A stretch of 64,000 nt of DNA from Bacilli bacterium (GCA_017428495.1 JAFRQS010000026.1:72372-136371), one strand, 5' to 3'; positions 1 through 9,702 are shown, counted from the first letter of the stretch. Notes: generated by a model from the letters alone, not told the origin. Numbers and translations: made by a program.

Positions 1-3000
1 CTTTCATCAACTATTTTATTTGCAACAGTTGCACCAAGCCCTTCTATTGATGAGAATGGTGGATAAATAGTCAAATCATCATTTACTTTCCAAATTGTTG
101 CTTCACTCTTATACAAATCAATTGGTAAGAATTTTATACCTCTTGCTGTAGCTTCAAGCGCAACTTTTAAGCTTTCTAGCATTCCTGTTTCTTTATTAGT
201 AGCATCATACCCCTTATTTTGTATATCTATTATTCTTTCTTTTATTGCATCATATCCGCCAATCATAGCTTCTACATCTACATCTGTTGCTTTCGATGTT
301 AACCATGAAGCATAAAATGCTACTGGCATATGTACTTTATACCAAGCTATTCTAAATGCACTTATTACATACGCTGCAGCGTGTGCTTTAGGAAACATAT
401 ATTTTATTTTTTGACATGAATCTATATACCAATCTGGTATACCTGCTTCTTGCATTGTTTTTACATGATCCGCCCATCCTTCTGGATCTTTTGATGCTTT
501 TCCTTTTCTTACAAATTCCATTATTTTGAACGCTTTTATAGGCTTAACTCCATTATACATCAAGTATACCATTATATCATCACGGCAACCTATAACTTCT
601 TTAAAAGGTACAATATTATTTTTTATCAATTCTTGAGCATTACCAAGCCATACATCAGTACCATGTGATAAACCAGATATCTTAATTAATTCTGCAAATG
701 TAGTTGGTTTTGTTTCAGCAACCATGCTTATTGTAAATGGTGTACCAAATTCTGGTATTCCTAAAGTTCCAGTATCACACATTATTTGTTCATTAGTGAC
801 TCCCAATGCTTTTGTACTTGTAAATATACTCATAGTATCCGGATCATCTAGTGGTATTTTTGTTATATCTGTTTTAGTTATATCTTGAATCATTCTAAGC
901 TGTGTAGGATCCGAATGCCCTAATATATCTAGTTTTAGTACACATTGATCTATAGCATGATAATCAAAGTGAGTTGTTCTCCATGGTGATGTTGGATCTT
1001 CTGCTGGAAATTGAAATGGCGTAAAGTCAAATACTTCCATGTAATCTGGAATAACTACTATACCACCTGGATGCTGCCCTGTTGTCCTTTTTACACCTGT
1101 ACATCCAATTGCAAGTCTTTCAACTTCTGCACTTCTTCTAGTTAATCCTTTTTCTTCTAAATATCCTTTTACAAAACCATATGCTGTTTTATCTGCTACA
1201 GTACCAATTGTTCCTGCTCTATATACGTTATCTTCACCAAACAATACTTTAGTATATGCATGTGCACTTGCTTGATTTAAATCACTAAAATTCAAGTCTA
1301 TATCAGGCACTTTATCTGCATTAAATCCTAAGAATGTAGCAAACGGCATATCTTGACCATCTTTATATAATGGTTCTCCACATTTTGGACAGTTCATATT
1401 AGGCAAATCTATACCAGTAGAATACCTACTACCTAATGGACCATCTTCATCCTCGAATATACTATGTTTGCAATTTAAACATCTATAATGAGCAGGAAGA
1501 GGATTTACTTCTGTTATACCCATCATTGTTGCTACAAATGATGATCCAACAGAACCTCTAGAACCTACCAAATAACCTTCATCATTTGAATGTTTAACAA
1601 GTCTTTGAGCTATCAGATATATAGGATCGAATCCACCACCTATTATTCCACCTAATTCCTTCTTTACTCTTTTATCTAGTGATGAATCATTTAATTCTCC
1701 GTCTTCAGCACTCCATTTATTCTTAATATGATTTCTAAGTATTTCTTTAACACTATCAAATCCTTCTAATATTACTTTATGTATATTTTTAAATATTTCT
1801 TCTTCTAAAGATTCATTACTTATTTCAGGACTTGATTCTTTAATTTGTTCTTTAAAACAATTATATACTGCATCACCATATAATTCTTTTGATATACGTT
1901 CTTCAATATTATGAGGCAATGGATTCCCATACCATTCTAATGCCCTTTCATATACTAAGTCTGTTACTACTCTTGGGCAATCTAAATAATTTCCGTCCTC
2001 ACCTTTTACTCTTGGAGAAAAAGGTATCCCACCAGTATCAATTATTACCTCTATCTCATCAACCATATCTAATATCTTATTAGTATTTTCTATTACTATT
2101 TCTTTTGCTAATTCTTCGCCTATAAAATTAAAATCATTTAACATTTCAGATGTTGTCCTAAAGTGCATAGATGGTATTGATTTTATTTCTTTTTTTGCAA
2201 GAGGATGTCTTCCACCACCAGGTACTTTTTGATTTACAATTATTTCTCTATAAACCTTATCTTCTCTTGTAAAATGATGAACATCTCCAGTTGCAACTAT
2301 TATCTTACCGGCTTCTTTTGTTCTATCTATAATCTTTCTTATATGATCTTTTAATTCAAGTTCATTTTTAAAATCACTCAAATCTATTAAATGACTATAA
2401 CATTCTGGTGGCTGTACTTCAACATAATCATAGAAATTAATTATATTTGCAAGTTCTTCACCCTCTTTACTTCTAGCCTCAATAAACACTTCACTTTCAT
2501 AACAACCACTACCAATTAATAATCCTTCTCTTAATTCATTTAATTTACTTCTAATTATTCTTGGAGTTTTATAAAAATATGTGGTATTTGCAAGAGATAT
2601 TATCTTAAATAAATTTTTTAAACCTGTCTTGTTTTTTGCAATTGCATTAAAGTGATACGTTCTACCAAATTTATGTATTTCTCCTTTAGATATTAATTTA
2701 TCTAAATCGCTTATTTTCTTTAAATTTTGAGATGATAATTTTTCTACCATCTTATGAAATACATGTGCAGTACCTTCTGCATCATAATCTGCTCTATGAT
2801 GAGCATCTTCATCCCATGGTACATCATATCTTTTTACAAGTGCTGATAAACTATGCCTTGCAAACCCTTGATCTATTACTCTAGATAATTCTAAAGTATC
2901 AATTACTGTACTTTTAAAACTACCTAAATCATATTTTTTCATTGCCATTTCAATAAATGAAATATCAAATTTTGCATTGTGCGCAACTAATGGCAAATCA

Positions 3001-4451
3001 CCAATCCACTCTAAAAAATGCTTTGTGACTTCTTCTTCATTATTTGCATCTTTTACCATTTCATCAGTGATACATGTAAGTTCTGTTATCTTATCTGGAA
3101 TATGTTTACCTGGATTTATCAATTCATCAAATCTATCAATTATAACTCCATCTTTAATCTTAACTGCACCAATTTCGATCATTTGATCTTTCCCACCAGC
3201 ATTAAAACCAGTAGTTTCTGTATCAAATACTACATATGTGCTATCTTTTAAACTCTCATCTGTTGGTCTTACAACTATATTAACAGAATCATCTACTAAC
3301 GTAAGTTCTACTCCATATAATCCTTTGAAATGCTTAGATTTATCTTCTATCTTTTTATTATAGGAACTTATTATTCCATATGCAATTGGAAATGCTTGAC
3401 ATCCATTATGATCAGTTATAGCAACACCTTTGTATCCCATTTTAATTGTTCTTTCAACAAGTTCACATGTATGCTTAGTTAAATCTAATTTAGTGACTCC
3501 ATCCATTTGGCTCATCATAGTATGAGCATGTAATTCTACTCTTTTTAATTCAGAATCATCTACTATATCAATATCTTTAGATTCTATAAAGCTTATATCT
3601 CTAGCATTTAATACTAAATCATGTGAATATGGATCATTTTTGGTATATCCTCTTACTTTTATCCATTTACCATTTTTTAATTTAGAACAATACTTATTAA
3701 ATTCATCAGGATCTTTAGAAAATACTTTACAATAAATACTATCCGTATTATCACTTATTTTTAATGTAAGAATCTTAAAATTACTCTTAGATGATTCAAA
3801 AACATCGGTACCAAATATATAACATTCAACTACTACATTATTATCTTCTCCAATAATATCCTTTATTTCATAGTTAACTTTAATATTATCTATATCTTCA
3901 CCAACTACTACATTATTTACTACTTCTGTTTTCTCTATCACTATCTCTTTAGTTTCATTTTCTATTTCTTTTCTTATTTCCTCATTTTTACTTTTATTTA
4001 CAAATATTTCAATATCATTTTTAAAACCAGCATTACTCAATTCTTTCCTAATAATATCCATAAATTTATTTAACTTATTCTTCTCTACAGTATTTAATAC
4101 TTCAATTTTAATACTTTCATCAAACGTAACTAAATTATCTATAAACATAGAAGCTTTAGGAATACTTTCAATTGTATACTTATAATATTCATTTAATAAA
4201 TCATAATTTATATTATTACAAGTAATATCAACAGATACATCTTTTATTTTACTGTCAGTAAAACAAGCTTTAACCTTATCTTTAAATTCTTTATATAAAT
4301 CTAAAGGAAGTGTGTTTTCTACTGTAATTAAAAAGCAAGATCTACCTTCATTTTTATTTAATAATATTTTATTTAACTTACCACCATTAAAATAAGAGGA
4401 ATACTCTTCAAAACCTATTTTGTTCAATAAAATTTGTAATTTGTCTTGCAT
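1..4451 (-). CDS. polC: DNA polymerase III alpha subunit, PolC type (3' end outside window)
   Basis: Replicative DNA polymerase of low-GC Gram-positive bacteria, with a built-in proofreading exonuclease. About 1,483 codons are present and the last ~50 residues fall off the left edge. In order: an N-terminal domain, an OB fold (about residues 230-300), a PHP domain starting with ELHAHT (about 306), the exonuclease inserted in PHP with DTETTG at D410, a zinc module with CLNC and CPKC pairs (about 990-1020), and the polymerase motif DIDLNFSD near 1049. The C-terminal PPFSSIEGLG helix-hairpin-helix motif is cut by the edge. I chose the ATG at 4451 because AAGGTGG sits just upstream; an in-frame ATG at 4469 lacks a ribosome binding site. 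Family and type are certain. Confidence 0.97.
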   Translation of the reverse strand, partial: MQDKLQILLNKIGFEEYSSYFNGGKLNKILLNKNEGRSCFLITVENTLPLDLYKEFKDKVKACFTDSKIKDVSVDITCNNINYDLLNEYYKYTIESIPKASMFIDNLVTFDESIKIEVLNTVEKNKLNKFMDIIRKELSNAGFKNDIEIFVNKSKNEEIRKEIENETKEIVIEKTEVVNNVVVGEDIDNIKVNYEIKDIIGEDNNVVVECYIFGTDVFESSKSNFKILTLKISDNTDSIYCKVFSKDPDEFNKYCSKLKNGKWIKVRGYTKNDPYSHDLVLNARDISFIESKDIDIVDDSELKRVELHAHTMMSQMDGVTKLDLTKHTCELVERTIKMGYKGVAITDHNGCQAFPIAYGIISSYNKKIEDKSKHFKGLYGVELTLVDDSVNIVVRPTDESLKDSTYVVFDTETTGFNAGGKDQMIEIGAVKIKDGVIIDRFDELINPGKHIPDKITELTCITDEMVKDANNEEEVTKHFLEWIGDLPLVAHNAKFDISFIEMAMKKYDLGSFKSTVIDTLELSRVIDQGFARHSLSALVKRYDVPWDEDAHHRADYDAEGTAHVFHKMVEKLSSQNLKKISDLDKLISKGEIHKFGRTYHFNAIAKNKTGLKNLFKIISLANTTYFYKTPRIIRSKLNELREGLLIGSGCYESEVFIEARSKEGEELANIINFYDYVEVQPPECYSHLIDLSDFKNELELKDHIRKIIDRTKEAGKIIVATGDVHHFTREDKVYREIIVNQKVPGGGRHPLAKKEIKSIPSMHFRTTSEMLNDFNFIGEELAKEIVIENTNKILDMVDEIEVIIDTGGIPFSPRVKGEDGNYLDCPRVVTDLVYERALEWYGNPLPHNIEERISKELYGDAVYNCFKEQIKESSPEISNESLEEEIFKNIHKVILEGFDSVKEILRNHIKNKWSAEDGELNDSSLDKRVKKELGGIIGGGFDPIYLIAQRLVKHSNDEGYLVGSRGSVGSSFVATMMGITEVNPLPAHYRCLNCKHSIFEDEDGPLGSRYSTGIDLPNMNCPKCGEPLYKDGQDMPFATFLGFNADKVPDIDLNFSDLNQASAHAYTKVLFGEDNVYRAGTIGTVADKTAYGFVKGYLEEKGLTRRSAEVERLAIGCTGVKRTTGQHPGGIVVIPDYMEVFDFTPFQFPAEDPTSPWRTTHFDYHAIDQCVLKLDILGHSDPTQLRMIQDITKTDITKIPLDDPDTMSIFTSTKALGVTNEQIMCDTGTLGIPEFGTPFTISMVAETKPTTFAELIKISGLSHGTDVWLGNAQELIKNNIVPFKEVIGCRDDIMVYLMYNGVKPIKAFKIMEFVRKGKASKDPEGWADHVKTMQEAGIPDWYIDSCQKIKYMFPKAHAAAYVISAFRIAWYKVHMPVAFYASWLTSKATDVDVEAMIGGYDAIKERIIDIQNKGYDATNKETGMLESLKVALEATARGIKFLPIDLYKSEATIWKVNDDLTIYPPFSSIEGLGATVANKIVDE

Positions 4452-4509
4452 ATTATCCACCTTACCCATTACAATTTATTATATCATTTTTAAATATTCT
4501 ATCAAATAG

Positions 4510-4543
4510 AAAAAAATAAAAAAGTATAACTAAATATACTTTT
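4510..4543 (-). terminator. Intrinsic terminator after the second BspA-like prepilin gene
   Basis: Nine-base stem AAAAGTATA/TATACTTTT (4520-4528 with 4535-4543), followed on the minus strand by a T-rich run. It closes the tandem surface-protein pair before polC. Confidence 0.7.
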
Positions 4544-4560
4544 TATTATAGTATACACTA

Positions 4561-6123
4561 TTATTTAGCAGTAAAGTATCCAGGGGTACCACTAGCATCT
4601 ACTCTTGCATATTCTTTATCAACATGACTAGATGAATATGTTGTACCATTACCACCTACTAATTTTTTAGAATCAGTAAACATTGCGTCATGAATAGTAA
4701 CTTGATCAGTTACAAATTTATTAGATACATATATTGCTTTTAAATTATCACAACCTCTAAACATATGATGCATACTTGTTATTTTCGAAGTATCAAAACT
4801 AGTTATATCAAGTTCTGTAAGGCTATCACACTCTTGAAACATTCCTCCATATGTAGCGCCATTAGTCCTATTCATTGATGTAACAGAAGTAGTATTAAAA
4901 TTACTTACATTTAATCTTTTTAATTTTTTACAAAAAGAAAACATTTCAGTCATATTTGTTACTTTACTAGTATCATATTTACTTAAGTCAAGTTCTATAA
5001 CATTTGCATCTTTAAACATACTAGACATATTTGTTACATTTGAAGTATTTAAATTCCCAATTCCTTTTATCATACTAACTGAGCTATTATAAAACATACT
5101 AGACATATTTATTGCTTTAGAGGTATCAAATCCACTCAAATCCAATTCTTTTACTTTTGTTGATGTAAACATAGCAGTTAAATCAGCATTTTTACCTGTA
5201 CTCCATTTTTCAGGAAGTATTATTTCAGTTGCTGAAGAATTTTGAAACATATATGACATATTTTCGGCTTTTGATGTGTTAAAAGTACTTACATCTAACT
5301 TCTTAACTTTACTATTATTAAATATAGATTGTATCCATGAAACTTTCGATGTATTAAAATCCCCAAGATTTATTTTCGTGGCTTTACTATCATAAAACAT
5401 CCATGCCATATTTGTTACATTAGATGTATCAAAATTACTTAAATCCAAACTTGTTGCTTCACTATTATAAAACATATAAGACATATTATTTACTTTTGAT
5501 GTATCAAATCCACTTAAATCTATACTTGTAGCTTTACTATTCATAAAGGCACTGCGAGTATCACTTATTGGTTTGCCATTTATCTTTGTACAAGGTTTTG
5601 TTGTTACTGGATCTGTTGAAGTTTTATCAGTTAATGTAATTCCCCAAGCATTTGAAGATATATTACCCCATGAACTTCCATCAAAATATTGTTTATAATG
5701 GTATGTATATTGACCATCTATAAATTCTGCTCCTTGCACTAATTCTCCTTCATATGTACATTCTTTTACTGGTTTATACATAATTTCACAGTTTACTTTT
5801 TCATTCTCATCTAATGTGCATTTTACTCTAGAAAAGTTTTCTATACTATCTATATCATCTTGTTCTATTAATCCAGAGTCTACTAATCTTTTACCCGATA
5901 CAACATAATTATCCCCTTCATCAATTAATTTATTACTTAATCTAGGATTATATTTTTCTGTATATTCCATTGCCGATTCTACTAACTTATTTTTTATTAT
6001 CTCTATATTTACTTCTTTACCTCTATTTATTAAACTAGATAGTTTAGGAAAAATAAAGATAAATATAACTCCTAATATTATTATTACTGATAGTAATTCT
6101 ATTAATGTAAATCCTTTTTTCAT
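4561..6123 (-). CDS. Prepilin-like surface protein with BspA/DUF285 repeats (copy 2)
   Basis: 520 aa. Residues 1-9, MKKGFTLIE, form a class III (type IV prepilin) signal: cleavage would follow G4, leaving F at +1 and E at +5, then a hydrophobic helix to about residue 28. A helical stalk with Cys residues follows to about 170. The rest consists of ~25-residue repeats of the type FDTSKVTNMSYMF, the DUF285/BspA leucine-rich family, ending in DASGTPGYFTAK. AGGAGG precedes the ATG. It is a tandem paralog of the gene at 6136-7698, the first ~170 residues being almost the same. It is probably assembled or anchored by a type IV pilus-like machinery; a PilB-type ATPase lies at 21910. The ligand is unknown; other BspA repeats act in adhesion. 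Confidence 0.85.
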   Translation of the reverse strand: MKKGFTLIELLSVIIILGVIFIFIFPKLSSLINRGKEVNIEIIKNKLVESAMEYTEKYNPRLSNKLIDEGDNYVVSGKRLVDSGLIEQDDIDSIENFSRVKCTLDENEKVNCEIMYKPVKECTYEGELVQGAEFIDGQYTYHYKQYFDGSSWGNISSNAWGITLTDKTSTDPVTTKPCTKINGKPISDTRSAFMNSKATSIDLSGFDTSKVNNMSYMFYNSEATSLDLSNFDTSNVTNMAWMFYDSKATKINLGDFNTSKVSWIQSIFNNSKVKKLDVSTFNTSKAENMSYMFQNSSATEIILPEKWSTGKNADLTAMFTSTKVKELDLSGFDTSKAINMSSMFYNSSVSMIKGIGNLNTSNVTNMSSMFKDANVIELDLSKYDTSKVTNMTEMFSFCKKLKRLNVSNFNTTSVTSMNRTNGATYGGMFQECDSLTELDITSFDTSKITSMHHMFRGCDNLKAIYVSNKFVTDQVTIHDAMFTDSKKLVGGNGTTYSSSHVDKEYARVDASGTPGYFTAK

Positions 6124-6135
6124 ATGTCCTCCTAT

Positions 6136-7698
6136 TTAACTCTTTAATGTAAAGTATCCAGGTGTATCTGCTGTATCTACTCTTGCATATTCTTTATCAA
6201 CATGACTAGATGAATAAGTTGTACCATTACCACCTACTAATTTTGTAGATCCTGTAAACATAGTACCATCTATTGTAACTTGATCAGTTACAAACTTATT
6301 AGAAACATATATTGTTTTTAATTTGTCGCTATTTTTAAACATATTGTGCATATCAGTTACTAAAGAAGTATCAAAACTACTAATGTCAAGTTCTACAAGT
6401 GCATCACAATTTTGAAACATTCCACCTTCTGTATTTAGCTTATTCATAGTCGTGACAGATGAAGTATCAAAATTACTTACATCTAATCTTTTTAATCTTG
6501 TGCAATCATAAAACATTGATGTCATATTTGTTACTTTACTTGTATTAAAATTGCTTAAATCAAGCTCTGTAACTTTTGTACCTTTAAACATGAAACTCAT
6601 ATTAGTTACATTGGATGTATCTAATTTTTCAATTCCTTTTATCACAACGACAGAACTTGAATCAAATAAAGAAGCCATTAGTTTTACCTTTGATGAATCA
6701 AATCCACTTAAATCCAATTCTTTTGCTTTCGAATTGTAAAACATACTACTTAAATTAGCATTGCTACCAGTATTCCATTTCTCAGGAAAGATTATTTCAT
6801 TTATCATTGAAGTTTGAAACATATAACTCATATTAGTTACTTTTGACGTATCAAAGCTGCTTATATCTATACTTGTTGCGTAGGTAGTACTACCAAACAT
6901 ATAACTCATATTAGTTACTTTTGATGTATCAAAATCCCCTATATTTATTTTTGTTGCTTTACTTCCACGAAACATATTAGACATATTTGTTACATTGGAA
7001 GTATCAAATCCACTTAAATCTAAACTTGTTGCATTAGCAGTATAAAACATACCAGACATATTAGTTACTTTTGATGTATCAAAACTGCTTAAATCAATAC
7101 TTGTAGCTTTACTATTTTTAAACATATTGCGCATATCAATTATTGGTTTACCATTTATTGTTGTACATAGTTTAGATGTTACTGGATCTGTTGATGTTAA
7201 ATCAGTAAGTTTTACTCCCCATCCATTTGTTGAAATATTGCTCCATGAACTCCCACCAAAATATTGCTTATAATGATATGTATATTGGCCATCTATGAAT
7301 TCTGCACCTTGTGTTAAGGTACCGTCATATGTACATTCTTTTACTGGTTTATACATAATTTCACATTTTACTTCTTCATTTTCATCTAGTATGCATTTCA
7401 TTCTAGAAAAATTTTCTATACTATCTATATCATCTTGCTCTACTAATCCAGAATCTACTAATCTTTTACCTGATACTACATAATTATCTCCTTCATTAAC
7501 TAATTTTCTAATTAATCTTGGATTATATTTTCCTGCATATTCTTTTGTAGATTCTACTAGTTTATTTTCTATTATATCTATATTTACTTTTTTTCCTTTG
7601 CTTATTAAACTAGATAGTTTAGGAAAAATGAATATAAATATAACTCCTAATATTATTATTACTGATAATAATTCTATTAATGTAAATCCTTTTTTCAT
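6136..7698 (-). CDS. Prepilin-like surface protein with BspA/DUF285 repeats (copy 1)
   Basis: 520 aa, the same length and architecture as its neighbour at 4561: MKKGFTLIE prepilin motif, one hydrophobic helix, a stalk to about 170, then DUF285 repeats (motif DTSKVTNMSxMF) and a C-terminal DTPGYF. It is the promoter-proximal gene: its stop lies 12 bases before the next ATG, so both are probably one transcript. AGGAGG precedes the start. Divergence concentrates in the repeats while the anchor is conserved, as expected for surface proteins that vary after duplication. The prepilin plus BspA-repeat fusion can be read directly. The cell-surface location is inferred. Confidence 0.85.
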   Translation of the reverse strand: MKKGFTLIELLSVIIILGVIFIFIFPKLSSLISKGKKVNIDIIENKLVESTKEYAGKYNPRLIRKLVNEGDNYVVSGKRLVDSGLVEQDDIDSIENFSRMKCILDENEEVKCEIMYKPVKECTYDGTLTQGAEFIDGQYTYHYKQYFGGSSWSNISTNGWGVKLTDLTSTDPVTSKLCTTINGKPIIDMRNMFKNSKATSIDLSSFDTSKVTNMSGMFYTANATSLDLSGFDTSNVTNMSNMFRGSKATKINIGDFDTSKVTNMSYMFGSTTYATSIDISSFDTSKVTNMSYMFQTSMINEIIFPEKWNTGSNANLSSMFYNSKAKELDLSGFDSSKVKLMASLFDSSSVVVIKGIEKLDTSNVTNMSFMFKGTKVTELDLSNFNTSKVTNMTSMFYDCTRLKRLDVSNFDTSSVTTMNKLNTEGGMFQNCDALVELDISSFDTSLVTDMHNMFKNSDKLKTIYVSNKFVTDQVTIDGTMFTGSTKLVGGNGTTYSSSHVDKEYARVDTADTPGYFTLKS

Positions 7699-7748
7699 AT
7701 TTCCTCCTAATATAACTTAATTGTATATTTTTGAGATTTTTATGTCAA

Positions 7749-7771
7749 GAAAAAAAAGGACTACTCCCTTT
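7749..7771 (-). terminator. Probable terminator of cotE
   Basis: Short stem AAAGG/CCTTT around a seven-base loop, overlapping the TAG stop of cotE, followed by eight Ts on the minus strand. Confidence 0.5.
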
Positions 7772-8294
7772 CATTATTTATATAATTTTCATTTACTTCA
7801 TTATCTATTTGTTTATCTACATCTTCACTTATAATTTCCCATGGTTCTTCATCTTCTTCTACCAATATTTTTGCTTTAGTATCACCTATTATTTCTATTC
7901 CTAATTCTTTATCCACTGTATATATAATATCGTCATCTTTTATTTCTGCTTTTGAACATGTAGGCTGTTTTAAACTTCTTACTATTACTTCTGTTTCTTC
8001 TGTAATATTATTACTATCTTTTGCTTTGATACTGTTTGTATCGCTATATTTTATTTTTTTAGATACTACATTTGTTTTTGTATCATTATCATATGAATAC
8101 CATATATTCACATCAAAACTACCTTCTATAACTATTTTGCCAGCTTCTGGATATCCTTTAAAATTATGATTTATTATCCAACATCCAAGCACTGTTGTTG
8201 GTTTTACATCTAATGTCATAGTATAAGTATCATGATAATCTTTTTTTCCTTTACCTACTACTGCTTTAGTAACAATTTCTTTATATACTGCCAT
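7761..8294 (-). CDS. cotE: Spore coat morphogenetic protein CotE
   Basis: 177 aa, close to the ~180 aa of Bacillus CotE. It begins AVYKEIVTKAVVGKGKK and contains GCWIINHNF, IEGSFDVNIWYSY and the NTKTNVVSKKIKYSD segment typical of CotE; it ends in an acidic tail. In Bacillus CotE self-assembles around the forespore and recruits the outer coat. A longer reading frame begins at 8309, but its first codons (ATG AGG AGG G) are the Shine-Dalgarno itself, so the ATG at 8294 is the start. It lies beside ylmC and the sigE/sigG block. CotE marks the organism as a Bacilli-type spore former. Confidence 0.93.
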   Translation of the reverse strand: MAVYKEIVTKAVVGKGKKDYHDTYTMTLDVKPTTVLGCWIINHNFKGYPEAGKIVIEGSFDVNIWYSYDNDTKTNVVSKKIKYSDTNSIKAKDSNNITEETEVIVRSLKQPTCSKAEIKDDDIIYTVDKELGIEIIGDTKAKILVEEDEEPWEIISEDVDKQIDNEVNENYINNERE

Positions 8295-8339
8295 AGTATC
8301 CCTCCTCATTTTAATTTATGATTAAAACCCAAAAAGGTG

Positions 8340-8561
8340 TCAGTTATTTTTTACTAATATTACATCATCACCAATTTTTACTATTTGATCAAAATATATT
8401 TCTATTTCATTAGTATTAGAAAAAAATTTAAAAGTAGTTCTATCTGCTATTAATGATGTAATAATACCTTTATCATTTATATTTACATCTATTATATTAC
8501 CTATTTTTACTCCATCGCTTATGTTTATAATATCCTTTTTTTGTAAATCTGATAGTCTCAT
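8340..8561 (-). CDS. ylmC: YlmC/YmxH family PRC-barrel protein
   Basis: 73 aa: MRLSDLQKKDIINISDG, then GNIIDVNIN and a predicted small beta barrel, the pattern of the YlmC/YmxH family of PRC-barrel proteins. The function is unsettled. In Bacillus ylmC lies just after spoIIGA-sigE-sigG, and the same order holds here. The ATG at 8561 is preferred over an in-frame TTG at 8573 because GGTGA sits five to six bases before it. Confidence 0.85.
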   Translation of the reverse strand: MRLSDLQKKDIINISDGVKIGNIIDVNINDKGIITSLIADRTTFKFFSNTNEIEIYFDQIVKIGDDVILVKNN

Positions 8562-8609
8562 ATACTTCACCAATAAATTATATTTATAAAAATTTGTATT
8601 TATTCATAG

Positions 8610-8625
8610 TATAATATGATATAAT
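8610..8625 (+). promoter_or_regulatory. Candidate -10 elements of the small RNA
   Basis: Two TATAAT boxes (8610-8615 and 8620-8625) sit just before the first hairpin of the candidate RNA at 8631. No clean -35 at standard spacing is visible; TTGTAT at 8594 is 20 bases from the second box. Confidence 0.45.
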
Positions 8626-8630
8626 GATCT

Positions 8631-8723
8631 TATGAGGAAAACCTCATAAAAAATGGATACATCCATTGTACTGGATGCTTTCCAAGTTGGTTAGCCCAAT
8701 ATCAATGTATTGGGCGTTTTTTT
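8631..8723 (+). ncRNA. Candidate small RNA (three hairpins, antisense to local gene direction)
   Basis: A ~93-base element on the plus strand between two minus-strand genes. It reads hairpin TATGAGG-AAAA-CCTCATA (8631-8648), hairpin CATCC/GGATG (8660-8677), then a strong intrinsic terminator, GCCCAATA/TATTGGGC (8694-8715) with seven Ts. TATAAT boxes lie directly upstream and no plus-strand gene follows, so a riboswitch is unlikely. The only reading frame is 13 codons (from 8652). I do not recognise the family. A partial inverted copy of its middle section lies at 8760-8784. Confidence 0.55.
8694..8723 (+). terminator. Intrinsic terminator of the candidate small RNA
   Basis: Perfect eight-base stem GCCCAATA/TATTGGGC with loop TCAATG, then GTTTTTTT. 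It has the shape of a Rho-independent terminator on the plus strand. Confidence 0.8.
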
Positions 8724-8925
8724 ATTTAAATAGTAGGATTAGTACTATAGAGAATAAAAGGAAAGCGCCCAATATGATGTATCCGTATAATTTATATCAA
8801 TTATTAATTACGTTAGCGAACTACAAAAATTAAATTTTTGTAATTAAAGATATACTAAAAAAGATACAACTGTTATATTAAAATATGATTATTGTACCTT
8901 TTAATTTAATATTATTTTATTTTTG
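8724..8925. other. AT-rich spacer with inverted partial copy of the small RNA motif
   Basis: No gene seen. GGAAAGC (8760-8766) and GATGTATCC (8776-8784) are the reverse complements of GCTTTCC (8677-8683) and GGATACATC (8655-8663), and GCGCCCAATA lies between them. A short palindrome, CAAAAATT/AATTTTTG, follows near 8823-8841. The remainder is the 3' flank of sigG. Confidence 0.5.
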
Positions 8926-9702
8926 CTATTTTATTAGTTTTTTTACATTTTTAATTGCATCCTTTTCTAATCTTGATACTTGTGCCTGACTTATACCTAT
9001 TTCTTCACTTATTTCAACTTGAGTTTTACCCATTAAATATCTATCTATTAATATTTTTCTTTCTTTTGCTTTTAATTTATCTATAGCATCCTTTAAATAA
9101 ATACTTATATCCCAACTATTTATATTTTCTTTCTTATCTTCTAATTGATCAGATAAATATATTGTATCACCACCATCATTATATATAGGCTCAAACATAC
9201 TTACTGGTTCTTTTAATGAATCAAGTGCAAGTGCTATATCTATCTCATCTACTCCTAATAATTTGGCAACTTCTTCATTAGTTGGTTCAACCCCATTCCT
9301 TGTTGTAAGTTCATCTTTCAATTTTATTGTTTTATATGCTATATCTTTTATACTCCTTGAAATTCTTAAACTATTGTTATCTCTTAAATATCTTTTTACT
9401 TCTCCCAATATCATAGGTACTGCATATGTACTAAATTTTACATTATGTGATAAATCAAAATTGTCTATTGCTTTTATTAATCCTATGCATCCAATTTGAA
9501 ATAAATCATCCATATTATCTGATCTGTTATTAAATTTTTTTAATAAACTTAATACCAACTTAAGATTACCATTTACTAGCTTTTCTTTAGCATTCTTATC
9601 ACCACAACTTAATTTAAAGAATAGATCATTCATTTCTTTATTACTTAACACTTTCAAATCATTTGTATTAATACCTGTTATATCTACTTTACTTTTTGCC
9701 AT
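8926..9702 (-). CDS. sigG: Forespore RNA polymerase sigma factor SigG
   Basis: 258 aa, as in Bacillus (260). It begins with a region resembling SigG (KVDITGINTNDLKVLSN). Region 2 carries LFQIGCIGLIKAIDNFD and VKFSTYAVPMILGE; region 3 RSIKDIAYKTI; region 4 ends with the helix-turn-helix VEISEEIGISQAQVSRLEKDA. The GISQAQVSRLEK sequence and the position directly after sigE identify SigG rather than SigF. It directs late forespore gene expression. Confidence 0.93.
   Translation of the reverse strand: MAKSKVDITGINTNDLKVLSNKEMNDLFFKLSCGDKNAKEKLVNGNLKLVLSLLKKFNNRSDNMDDLFQIGCIGLIKAIDNFDLSHNVKFSTYAVPMILGEVKRYLRDNNSLRISRSIKDIAYKTIKLKDELTTRNGVEPTNEEVAKLLGVDEIDIALALDSLKEPVSMFEPIYNDGGDTIYLSDQLEDKKENINSWDISIYLKDAIDKLKAKERKILIDRYLMGKTQVEISEEIGISQAQVSRLEKDAIKNVKKLIK

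Noticed and set aside
1889-2083. Plus-strand open frames opposite polC, valS, rpsB and other genes
   Set aside because: They are shadows of well-supported minus-strand genes, without ribosome sites or family likeness.
4561-7698. BspA repeats as a CRISPR-like or simple DNA repeat array
   Set aside because: The ~75-base periodicity is the coding of DUF285 protein repeats; there are no constant repeats with unique spacers.
8312-8320. SigK-like -10 (CATAAATTA on the minus strand) before cotE
   Set aside because: The -35 is unclear and the start of transcription would fall on the Shine-Dalgarno; too weak to list as a promoter.
8652-8693. Thirteen-codon reading frame inside the small RNA (MDTSIVLDAFQVG)
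   Set aside because: No ribosome binding site at proper distance, and the sequence is better explained by the hairpins; not called as a gene.
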